From: Porphyromonadaceae bacterium UBA7207
GTDB lineage: Bacteria; Bacteroidota; Bacteroidia; Bacteroidales; Muribaculaceae
Length of the DNA stretch: 64,000 nt
Direction: 5' to 3'
NCBI GenBank assembly: GCA_002490635.1
Contig: DKUJ01000032.1
Location: 1,159-65,158 of the forward strand
Part shown: positions 17,942 to 25,405 of the stretch, piece by piece
How the letters are laid out: each line of letters begins with the position of its first letter
Position numbering within the stretch: the first letter of the stretch is position 1
Notes under the pieces: model-generated
The model's database searches: none
Told to the model about the DNA's origin: nothing
Seen by the model: the letters and a program-made list of their open reading frames with translations, nothing else
Program-made: the position numbers and the translations under genes

Positions 17942-19102
17942 TCAACTCATAAAGTCAATTATGGCCTTGCGATAGCTTGCCATGGTGGAGCGGGCGAAAT
18001 TCTCGGCGCTGAAACGGCGGATATGGCGCCGGCCACGGCCGGCCACGGTGTCGTGCGCCACGGTGTCGTCGATAAGTCGCGCGGCGGCCTCGGCATATGC
18101 CACGGCATCGTCGGGGTGCACATACACCGCACCTTCGCCACCGGCCTCCTCAAGACAGGAGCCGGTGCATGCCACCACTGGAGTGCCGCAGCTTAGCGCC
18201 TCCACCACCGGAAGACCGAAGCCCTCGTAACGAGATGTGTAGGAAGCCACACGGGCACAGCTGTAGAGCGCGGGCAAGTCGGCCATGGGCACGTCGGTGA
18301 GGCATTTCACACGCTGCGACAGGCCGAGAGCGGCCACGGCCTCGCGGAACCGGCGGCCATAGTCGCCGCTCAGGCGCCCTACCACCACCAACTGCACCGG
18401 CTGAGGCAGCCGTGCAAGCCCCTGGAGAGCCAGCAGCTGGTTCTTGCGGGGCGATACCGTGCCCACGGAAATTATGAAGCATTCGGGCAGCCCGTATTTC
18501 TGGCGCACACGCTGCCGGTCGGCAGTGGTGATGTCGAGGCTGAACACAGGATCGACACCCTGATACACCACATCGATTTTGGCAGGGTCGATGCCGTAGT
18601 CGGCCACAAGATCGGCGGCGGTGCGCTCGCTGATGGCTATCACACGCGAGGCCATGCGCGCCGAGCGGCTGTATTTATAGTCATAGAGCCTGCGGTCGAT
18701 GGCGCCGTAGTCGGCAGGAAACCGGCGGTATATTATATCGTGGATTGTCACCACCGTGGGGCATACGCCCTTCACAGTCAGCGGAAGCTCGTTGCTGAGG
18801 CCATGGTAGAGGTCGATGTTGTCGCGCGAGAGGTCGAGAGGCAGGTCGAAAGTTCGCCAGAAAGCCTTGCGCACACTCCAGGCGGGCTTCAGCGCCGGCA
18901 CACACAGGCTCACGTTGTCGCGGGCCAGCAGAGGCCGCAGGCGCTCGTTGTCGGTATCGTCGGGAGCATACAGCACGAACTCCGAACCCGGATATGCCGC
19001 CGAGAGTATGTTCACGGCATAGCGGCTGTAGTTGCCCAGGCCTGTGTTGTTGGCCACGGCACGTTTGCCGTCCATACCTATTTTCAATCCCTTGTCACTC
19101 AT
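17942..19102 (-). CDS. Glycosyltransferase family 4-type (GT-B fold)
   Basis: A 386-residue GT-B glycosyltransferase. The N-terminal half has 'NNTGLGNYSRY'. The C-terminal half has 'GTVSPRKNQLLAL' and the nucleotide-sugar-binding E-x7-E segment in 'YEGFGLPVVEALSCGTPVV'. These enzymes transfer a sugar to a lipid-linked or other acceptor at the cytoplasmic face; donor and acceptor cannot be told from sequence. The start at 19102 overlaps the aroQ stop by four bases and precedes 'KIGMDGKRA', the first beta strand. The longer frame to 19174 lies inside aroQ. Confidence 0.85.
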   Translation of the reverse strand: MSDKGLKIGMDGKRAVANNTGLGNYSRYAVNILSAAYPGSEFVLYAPDDTDNERLRPLLARDNVSLCVPALKPAWSVRKAFWRTFDLPLDLSRDNIDLYHGLSNELPLTVKGVCPTVVTIHDIIYRRFPADYGAIDRRLYDYKYSRSARMASRVIAISERTAADLVADYGIDPAKIDVVYQGVDPVFSLDITTADRQRVRQKYGLPECFIISVGTVSPRKNQLLALQGLARLPQPVQLVVVGRLSGDYGRRFREAVAALGLSQRVKCLTDVPMADLPALYSCARVASYTSRYEGFGLPVVEALSCGTPVVACTGSCLEEAGGEGAVYVHPDDAVAYAEAAARLIDDTVAHDTVAGRGRRHIRRFSAENFARSTMASYRKAIIDFMS

Positions 19103-19539
19103 TTCATCTGCAGAAGAGCCCTTACAGCCAGGGCATAACCGGCGGCACCGAAACCGCATATGCAACCCGCGCACACCGGCGACAGCAGGGATGTGCGCCT
19201 GATGGCCTCGCGGGCATATATATTACTCAGATGCACCTCTACGACAGGCACATCCACGGCGGCCACGGCATCGGCCACGGCCAGCGATGTGTGGGTGTAG
19301 GCGGCGGCGTTAAGCACTATACCACAGCAGGCGGGGTCGGTACCGAAACGCTGAATCAGCTCCACCAGCTCGCCTTCACCCTGGCGGCACTCGTGGCGGA
19401 TATCGAGCTGCGGGAACCCGGCCCGCAGGGAAGCCACTATATCGTCGAGGGTGGCGGTTCCGTATATTCCGGGTTGCCGCCGGCCAAGCATGTTGAGGTT
19501 GGGGCCGTTCACCACGGCTATGTAGCCTTCCCTACTCAT
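19099..19539 (-). CDS. aroQ: 3-dehydroquinate dehydratase, type II
   Basis: Shikimate-pathway enzyme that dehydrates 3-dehydroquinate to 3-dehydroshikimate. The 146-residue length is right for the type II (AroQ) dodecamer family. Seen are 'NGPNLNMLGRRQPGIYG' (active-site Tyr and flexible-loop Arg), 'ECRQGEGELVELI', 'LNAAAYTHTS' and 'VEVHLSNIYARE' with the catalytic His. It sits between mrp and the glycosyltransferase with ATGA overlaps on both sides, so expression is tied to the run rather than to other aro genes. Confidence 0.95.
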   Translation of the reverse strand: MSREGYIAVVNGPNLNMLGRRQPGIYGTATLDDIVASLRAGFPQLDIRHECRQGEGELVELIQRFGTDPACCGIVLNAAAYTHTSLAVADAVAAVDVPVVEVHLSNIYAREAIRRTSLLSPVCAGCICGFGAAGYALAVRALLQMK

Positions 19540-20642
19540 CGCACTTCCACTTTTGCCGTTGGCGGCAGCTCGCTGTTGCGGCGGTCGACGGCATCGATAA
19601 GCTCATGGGCGAGGTGCATGAATGCTGCCGCCGACGCTGTGGCCTCGGTGGCCACGGGACGCCCGCTGTCGGAATGCTCTCCCACACTGGCCACCAAGGG
19701 GATGCGCGCCAGCACGGGAACATCGTATTCCCCGGCAAGGGCATCCACATTGGCATCGTCGCCGAAGAGATAATAACGTTCGTCGGGGTGTTTCTCTGGG
19801 GTGAACCATGCCATATTGTCGACCACGCCGAGCACCGGAACATTGATTTTGGAGTCGCGGAACATGGCTATACCCTTGCGGGCATCGGCAATGGCCACTT
19901 TCTGGGGAGTGGTGACCACCACGGCACCGGTCAGCGCCAGAGTCTGAACAAGAGTCAGATGTATGTCGCTGGTTCCGGGAGGCATGTCGATGAGGAAATA
20001 GTCAAGCTCGCCCCAGTCGGCCTGCTCGATAAGCTGCCTGAGCGCGTTGGAAGCCATTGCCCCGCGCCAGACGGCCGCACTGGATGGATCGATTACAAAA
20101 CCGATCGACAGCACCTTGACACCATATGCCTCCGCTGGAATTATGAGATTGCGGCCGTCGACCTCATGCATGTACAGTTCGGTGGATTCAAGCCCGAACA
20201 TCTTCGGCAGCGACGGCCCGAAGATATCGGCGTCGAGCAGTCCTACCGAATAACCCTCGGCGGCGAGTGCCACGGCCAGATTGGCGGCCACAGTGCTTTT
20301 TCCCACACCGCCCTTTCCGCTGCTCACGGCAATGATGTTCTTCACTCCGGGGAGCACGGGTGCCTTCTCCGGAGCAGGCACGCCCTGGCGCACGATGGCA
20401 TTCACAGTCACATCCGCACCCGGAGCCGCCCGTTCCACAGCGGCCTTGGCGGCCTTTAGCAGCGATGCCTTGAAAGGATCGGTGGCCTTGTCGAACACAA
20501 GGCTGAAACTTACTGTATTGCCGGCGATACGGATGTCGTCGGCGAGCATTTCCTGTTCGATAATGCTGCGTCCGGTGCCTGGATACCGCACCATGGCGAG
20601 GGCATCGGTGACAAGAGCGGGATATATGGGATCGTTGGCCAT
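19536..20642 (-). CDS. mrp: Mrp/NBP35 family iron-sulfur cluster carrier ATPase
   Basis: A 368-residue cytoplasmic P-loop protein that carries [4Fe-4S] clusters to target enzymes. An N-terminal MIP18-like domain (1-90) precedes a deviant Walker A, 'SSGKGGVGKST' (107-117). The segments 'GLLDADIFGPSLPKMF' and 'LIDMPPGTSDIHLT' are characteristic of ApbC/Mrp. The usual C-terminal CxxC pair is not obvious here. It starts 18 bases after trmB stops and overlaps aroQ by four bases. Confidence 0.93.
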   Translation of the reverse strand: MANDPIYPALVTDALAMVRYPGTGRSIIEQEMLADDIRIAGNTVSFSLVFDKATDPFKASLLKAAKAAVERAAPGADVTVNAIVRQGVPAPEKAPVLPGVKNIIAVSSGKGGVGKSTVAANLAVALAAEGYSVGLLDADIFGPSLPKMFGLESTELYMHEVDGRNLIIPAEAYGVKVLSIGFVIDPSSAAVWRGAMASNALRQLIEQADWGELDYFLIDMPPGTSDIHLTLVQTLALTGAVVVTTPQKVAIADARKGIAMFRDSKINVPVLGVVDNMAWFTPEKHPDERYYLFGDDANVDALAGEYDVPVLARIPLVASVGEHSDSGRPVATEATASAAAFMHLAHELIDAVDRRNSELPPTAKVEVR

Positions 20643-20660
20643 TGTCTTATAACGTGTTTG

Positions 20661-21440
20661 TTAGTCGTTGTTCTGATTCATGAGTCCTGGCATCTGGATA
20701 TAGCCGCGCGAATAGCTGCGGTATGTATCGCGGTCGAGCTCTTCGGCACCGGGAGGCTCGCTGAGCGATTCTTTGCCGTCGGCACCGAAAGCGAGATAGC
20801 GGATGGTGAGTCCGCGGTCGAGCCACTGGCTCTCGTAGTGTGTGCGGATGGCAAGCACCGGGTCGGCGGCACGTGCGCCGGCATCGATATCGGCATCGGC
20901 GCACCTGATTGCCAACCCGTTGTGGCGGCACATCATCTCTGTGTATGCATAGAGGAAGGGACTGTCGGTTTTCAGGTGCACCGTCGCTCCAGGAGCCAGC
21001 ACACGGCGGTACAGCTCCACCATCCTTGTGCCCGTGAGGCGCTTGGTGGCCTTCTTCATCTGCGGGTCGGGGAAGGTGATCCATATTTCAGCCACCTCGC
21101 CGGGAGCGAAAAAATGCTCCAGAAGCTCTATCGACGTGCGCACGAAAGCCACATTGCGCAGCCCCTCGGCGGCGGCGGACTTGGCGCCGGTCCACATGCG
21201 GGCACCCTTGATGTCGATGCCTATGAAATTGCGTTCGGGGAAACGCCTGGCCAGCCCTACCGCATACTCTCCCTTTCCGCAACCGAGTTCCACTGTTATG
21301 GGATTGCCGTTGCCGAAAAACTCTTCATGCCAGTGGCCGCGCATGGCGAAGCCTTTATCGCGAAGCACACCGTAAGGATACTGGAACACCATAGACAGGT
21401 TTTCCATTTCGGCGAATTTGCGCAGTTTATTCTTTCCCAT
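20661..21440 (-). CDS. trmB: tRNA (guanine-N7-)-methyltransferase
   Basis: Methylates G46 in the variable loop of tRNAs. The 259-residue Rossmann methyltransferase has 'VELGCGKGEYAVGLA' (SAM site), 'FIGIDIKGARMWTGAK' and the TrmB signature 'IWITFPDPQMKK', with 'LKTDSPFLYAY' downstream. The C-terminal extension after about residue 210 is somewhat longer than in the E. coli enzyme. The start overlaps the stop of the upstream leucine-rich-repeat gene by four bases. Confidence 0.95.
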   Translation of the reverse strand: MGKNKLRKFAEMENLSMVFQYPYGVLRDKGFAMRGHWHEEFFGNGNPITVELGCGKGEYAVGLARRFPERNFIGIDIKGARMWTGAKSAAAEGLRNVAFVRTSIELLEHFFAPGEVAEIWITFPDPQMKKATKRLTGTRMVELYRRVLAPGATVHLKTDSPFLYAYTEMMCRHNGLAIRCADADIDAGARAADPVLAIRTHYESQWLDRGLTIRYLAFGADGKESLSEPPGAEELDRDTYRSYSRGYIQMPGLMNQNND

Positions 21441-22909
21441 CAGCGTGTAATTTTTATTGTTTCGGTTCCGGAGCCGGCCATGGTGGCATTAACGATAAAC
21501 AATGCTCCGGGCGTATTGGTTGTGAAAATTCGGACTGTCGACGATGCCGGCTCCACATCGGCAAGAAGCATGCCGGCGGCATTGAACACACGGACCCCGG
21601 CTATTTCATCTACCTGCGAGCTGAGCACAAGCACGTCGCCCTCGAACCAGGCCTTCAGCCTTTCGGGAGCCACGGCTTCCGGACTGGTCGCTCCGGCCTC
21701 AACCGTGATTTTAAAATCGGACCACTGCGGTGCTCCGGCGAAAAGTGTGGAAGTTTGAGTTGTGGTGTACAGCTCCACGGCACCCTGCTCCACACCTCGC
21801 CACACCTCGGTGCCGGTAGCCGGCACTGCATCCAGCGCCACTGCATCTATACTCGCCAGACCGTCCATATTCTCCATGGCATAATCGCCCACCGAAATCA
21901 GTGAGGCCGGCAGCTTCACTGTTCTCATGCCGGTGGCTCCGCGCAGCGCATAGGCGCCTATATGCACGATGCCGTCGGGAATCACTCCGCTGCCGTTCCG
22001 CAAAGGAGCGCCGGCGAAAGCGTAGTCAGGCACGGCGCCGGCGCCGGAGGGCACTTCGGCGCTTTCAAGAGCCGTGCATCCGAAAAACGCACCTTCGCCA
22101 AGCACAGCACCTGAAGGAACCATAACCGACTCCAGACTGGGGCACCCGGCGAAAGCCCAGCCCCCGATGCTAATGTCGGTCGGACATAGCCCCATATCAG
22201 CCGCACGCAGTCCGCTGCCTGCAAAGGCGCTCTCCCCCACAGTTCGCAAGCCGGCACCGAAGTCAAAGCTCTCAAGAGCGCCACAGCCCTCGAAGGCACG
22301 TCCGCCGACGGAAGTAATGTTCCCGCCGCCATGAATCCGCTCAAGTGCGCTGCATCCGGAGAAAACACCTGCGGCAAGAGTTCCTCCACCTACAGTGGCC
22401 TTCTCCAGCGCCACACAGCCGGCGAATGCATAGTCGCCGGCGGCACCTTCTGCAAAATCCGCCTCGCACAGCTGAATGCAGGAAGCGAACACTCCGAAAC
22501 CTGTGGCACGTGTGTGCGTGTCCAACACGACCGACCGCAGCCTACTGCCGGCAAAAGCGCCGTCGGCAAGAGTGGTGGTTTCCGCGGGAAACACAACGCT
22601 CTCCAGAGGCGCACCCATAAAGCAGCCGGCAGGCACGGTAGCCGCCGGATACTGTATGCGCCCGTGCAGAGGTTCGCCGTCGTAGGCAGCTATGGATGCC
22701 GACGACAGATCGAGGCTGCGCAGCGAAGGCAGGCTGTCGGCAATGAAAAAGAGGTCCGAAGCGTCTATTTTGCCACTTACTACAAGGCCGTCCACACCAC
22801 TTTGTCCGCGCAGCTGGGCGCCAAGACTGCCGGGACTGCACGATACCTCCACGGCACCGGCAACAGCAAACCCTGTCAATGTGATAGATAAAAATAGGCC
22901 AAGTCGCAT
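21440..22909 (-). CDS. BspA-type leucine-rich repeat surface protein
   Basis: Exported protein of about 489 residues with a signal peptide (MRLGLFLSITLTGFAVAGA). Many degenerate LRR_5 repeats follow, recognisable as 'FAGC-ALE' / 'AFEGC-ALES' units spaced about 22-25 residues between positions 90 and 350. The C-terminal about 75 residues ('VRVFNAAGMLLADV', ending TETIKITR) resemble a type IX secretion sorting domain. BspA-like proteins bind host matrix or other cells. The start at 22909 is chosen because the upstream in-frame ATG at 22930 overlaps a probable -7 promoter box (22928-22935). Confidence 0.8.
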   Translation of the reverse strand: MRLGLFLSITLTGFAVAGAVEVSCSPGSLGAQLRGQSGVDGLVVSGKIDASDLFFIADSLPSLRSLDLSSASIAAYDGEPLHGRIQYPAATVPAGCFMGAPLESVVFPAETTTLADGAFAGSRLRSVVLDTHTRATGFGVFASCIQLCEADFAEGAAGDYAFAGCVALEKATVGGGTLAAGVFSGCSALERIHGGGNITSVGGRAFEGCGALESFDFGAGLRTVGESAFAGSGLRAADMGLCPTDISIGGWAFAGCPSLESVMVPSGAVLGEGAFFGCTALESAEVPSGAGAVPDYAFAGAPLRNGSGVIPDGIVHIGAYALRGATGMRTVKLPASLISVGDYAMENMDGLASIDAVALDAVPATGTEVWRGVEQGAVELYTTTQTSTLFAGAPQWSDFKITVEAGATSPEAVAPERLKAWFEGDVLVLSSQVDEIAGVRVFNAAGMLLADVEPASSTVRIFTTNTPGALFIVNATMAGSGTETIKITR

Positions 22910-22927
22910 CGCTTTGTGTTTGATTTG

Positions 22928-22935
22928 CAAAGATA
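22928..22935 (-). promoter_or_regulatory. -7 promoter box for the minus-strand LRR-trmB operon
   Basis: Read on the minus strand, the octamer is TATCTTTG, a match to TAnnTTTG, 19 bases before the LRR gene start at 22909. No TTG is found at the expected -33 spacing. Confidence 0.5.
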
Positions 22936-22982
22936 AGCATTTCCCCTCAATTCAGAGGCAGAAGAACCGACGCAGGATATTT

Positions 22983-23024
22983 CAGACCGATGCACAGACC
23001 GATGCGCAGACCGATGCGCAGACC
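22983..23024 (+). repeat. 12-bp tandem repeat, 3.5 copies
   Basis: The unit CAGACCGATGCG occurs three times in succession (the first copy ends in A) plus a half copy, between the divergent LRR and regulator promoters. Confidence 0.8.
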
Positions 23025-23053
23025 CTTGAAAAAAACGGCAACACCCGGATAAA

Positions 23054-23086
23054 TTTGGCTTTGCTCACTATTTATCCGTATTTTTG
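23054..23086 (+). promoter_or_regulatory. Promoter of the TPR/LuxR regulator gene
   Basis: TTTG at 23054-23057, a 21-bp spacer, and TATTTTTG at 23079-23086: a full Bacteroidota consensus promoter. The expected transcript start near 23093 rules out the in-frame codon at 23084 and supports the ATG at 23114. Confidence 0.65.
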
Positions 23087-23113
23087 ACTGAACAAAACGG
23101 AAGAACCTGGATA

Positions 23114-24778
23114 ATGAGACGATTCATATATGTTTTAATGGCCGTTATAATATTCGGCATCGCTTCATGCTCGAAGTCAATGACTCAATATGATAATGAG
23201 ATAAGCCTGGCCGAAATGATAATGCGGAACAATACGGACAGCGCGTTGTCGTTGCTGGACGAGATTGATCCTTCCGAACTTGAAATCGACTCCTTGCGGG
23301 CGAAATATCATTATCTGAAGGGATGGGGCCATCTGAGCAGCAACCGTTCCATGGTTGGCGATTCCCTTATAGGATATGCCCACAATTTTTATCGCGGTAA
23401 AGATATAGTACGGAATATCCGAAGCGGGATTGTTTTTGCATGGTATAAATTCTGGGTAGGAGACACTCCAGGTGCGCTGACCATGCTTGACTCCCTTGCT
23501 GAATTGCCTGACATACCCGATTCGATAATGGTACAGACGGTGCGAGTCCGTGTATTGCTCGGAGCCTCGGAATATCAGGGAAGACAGCTTGTTCCGTTCG
23601 CTAAAAAGCTACATGACCTGGAAACGGATTCCATGAGAAAGATGGAGGCACAATATATGCTTCTGGCGGCTTATGAATATGCGGGAGAAACCGACTCCGC
23701 TCTTTATATCGCGGATGAGCTTATAGACTATGCCCGCAATAACAACTGGGGCGACAAGCAATTCATATTTGAACTCGAACGGGCACAGTTGCTGACCGAG
23801 AACGGCAGGAGTGCCGAAAGCGACGAACTGATAGGAGATATATTCCGTAAAGCAGGCCCTGACAACGGAGCGGCTGATGTGTTGTATTTCCAACATGCCA
23901 TAAACGCGCTGAATACCGGCGATATCAATCGCGCCGTGCGGAACCTTGCGCTGGCCGACAGTGCCGCAAGTAAGTTACGGAAGGACGATGACGCATATTA
24001 TCGCAGCTACAGTAACCTGCTCAACGCGATTATCGACTTCAAACTGACAGGTCGCATCAGGCTGGCACACATCAACAGCCTGAACAACCGACAGAACGAA
24101 CGCTTCAACCGTGTGAAAGCCTCACAATGGGAGTCGGAACGCGGTGCGGTGCAGCAGCAGAACCGCGCGTTGGCACTGAAGGCGGAAAGCGAACACAAGA
24201 CTGTGATAATACTTGTAATAAGCCTTGTGGCGCTGATTATCATAGCCGGAGCGATATGGATTATAAGAATACGCCGATTGCGTGAGCGTGAAAACGAGGA
24301 GCGCATCGAAGCGTTGCAGAAAATGATTGAAGAGTATAAGGCCGCTCCAGCCACACAGGATTCCGGAACCAACAATCCGGGAGCACTGCGCGGCGCCATG
24401 CTCAAGCAACTCGGCATTATCAAGATGGTGGCTGAGACCCCGACAGAGCAGAACCGTGAAATGCTGCGAAAAATATCCTCCATCGACGGAGAGATAAACG
24501 GAGAACTTGTCGACTGGGCGAACGTCTTTGAGATAATCGACAATCTATATTCGGGATTCTATGGCAAACTCCACAGCAAGTATGGCGATGTACTCAGTCC
24601 GAAAGAGGAACAGATAATCGTTCTCATGATGGCCGGATTTTCGACAAAGGAAATAAGCGTGATAACAGGGCAGACCGCATCCACAATTTATGTAAGGAAA
24701 TCCTCCATACGGAAAAAGCTCGGAGCGCCCGAAAAGGAGGATATAGTCCGATTCCTGCTCAATCCGTCCCGGAGTTAA
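23114..24778 (+). CDS. Membrane-anchored TPR protein with C-terminal LuxR-type HTH
   Basis: A 554-residue regulator with unusual topology. It has a lipoprotein-like N-terminus ('IFGIASCSK', Cys about 18) and a tetratricopeptide-like helical region (about 30-320). One transmembrane helix follows ('VIILVISLVALIIIAGAIWII'), then a coiled coil, and finally a LuxR/GerE-type helix-turn-helix ('LSPKEEQIIVLMMAGFSTKEIS', about 495-545). The sensing part would be outside the inner membrane and the DNA-binding part inside. Similar proteins are common in Bacteroides, with mostly unknown signals. It is followed by a small lipoprotein and a barrel gene that may be its targets. Confidence 0.8.
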   Translation: MRRFIYVLMAVIIFGIASCSKSMTQYDNEISLAEMIMRNNTDSALSLLDEIDPSELEIDSLRAKYHYLKGWGHLSSNRSMVGDSLIGYAHNFYRGKDIVRNIRSGIVFAWYKFWVGDTPGALTMLDSLAELPDIPDSIMVQTVRVRVLLGASEYQGRQLVPFAKKLHDLETDSMRKMEAQYMLLAAYEYAGETDSALYIADELIDYARNNNWGDKQFIFELERAQLLTENGRSAESDELIGDIFRKAGPDNGAADVLYFQHAINALNTGDINRAVRNLALADSAASKLRKDDDAYYRSYSNLLNAIIDFKLTGRIRLAHINSLNNRQNERFNRVKASQWESERGAVQQQNRALALKAESEHKTVIILVISLVALIIIAGAIWIIRIRRLRERENEERIEALQKMIEEYKAAPATQDSGTNNPGALRGAMLKQLGIIKMVAETPTEQNREMLRKISSIDGEINGELVDWANVFEIIDNLYSGFYGKLHSKYGDVLSPKEEQIIVLMMAGFSTKEISVITGQTASTIYVRKSSIRKKLGAPEKEDIVRFLLNPSRS

Positions 24779-24867
24779 GACGCCGTTAAGACAGCACAAG
24801 GACACATTAAGACTTTCGAGAGATACAGCCGCTGATAATCAGTCGGTTGCATCTCCCGTATTAAGAC
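24775..24867 (+). repeat. Four TTAAGAC direct repeats, roughly helically phased
   Basis: TTAAGAC occurs at 24775, 24786, 24807 and 24861 (starts 11, 21 and 54 bp apart). The array runs from the end of the regulator gene to just before the promoter of the small lipoprotein gene. It could be an operator array for a response regulator or for the LuxR-type protein upstream. Confidence 0.45.
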
Positions 24868-24873
24868 TTTATA

Positions 24874-24906
24874 TTTGGCGTTAAAATCCTTTCAGACATA
24901 ATTTTG
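24874..24906 (+). promoter_or_regulatory. Promoter of the small lipoprotein gene
   Basis: TTTG at 24874-24877, a 21-bp spacer, and TAATTTTG at 24899-24906. A second arrangement, TTG at 24847-24849 with a 20-bp spacer and TATATTTG at 24870-24877, overlaps it upstream. Confidence 0.6.
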
Positions 24907-24936
24907 CATCAGCGAATCATAAAAAAATGATGTAAA

Positions 24937-25353
24937 ATGAAAACAGAATCCGCTCTCTTCTGCATAGCATTTCTGACGGCATCCTTCCTCCTCGCTTCAT
25001 GCTCTATGGACAAAGGAGACCGCCGGGACAGCAATCTCGAACAAGCCGTGCTGACGCGCCTTGACTCAATCCCCAATGTGGAATACGTGGGTGTGTCGGA
25101 CGTTCACACTCTCGACGACAACAGACTTCAGTCCGTAGTCATATACTATGTGACTGATTCAATCGGCAACCGCGTCGAACGCAATGCCCAAGTCACCATC
25201 AACGAAGACTGCTCGGAGATATTCGTGTGGGAAGATCTCGATTCCAATGTTCTCGGAGAAACCATGCAGACGGTCAGTGACAAACTGGAGGAAAAAGGCA
25301 TATATATGGACCGCAGTCTGATAGATGCACTGATTGAACTCAAGAAACGATAA
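24937..25353 (+). CDS. Small lipoprotein of unknown function
   Basis: A 138-residue protein with a lipoprotein signal ('FLLASCSMDKGD', lipobox Cys at about 22). A small globular domain of about 110 residues follows, with predicted beta strands ('LQSVVIYYVTDSI') and a C-terminal helix. I do not recognise a family. It lies between the membrane-anchored regulator and the frameshifted barrel gene, behind its own promoter. The lower-GC context resembles that of the barrel gene rather than the operon before it. Confidence 0.65.
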   Translation: MKTESALFCIAFLTASFLLASCSMDKGDRRDSNLEQAVLTRLDSIPNVEYVGVSDVHTLDDNRLQSVVIYYVTDSIGNRVERNAQVTINEDCSEIFVWEDLDSNVLGETMQTVSDKLEEKGIYMDRSLIDALIELKKR

Positions 25354-25405
25354 GTAGTCTTTGAAAATTAGTTTATACCAAAGCCTCCTTAAAAGAATTA
25401 CGAAT

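Noticed and set aside
22983..23024. CRISPR array
   Set aside because: The 12-bp units are contiguous with no spacers and no cas genes are near.
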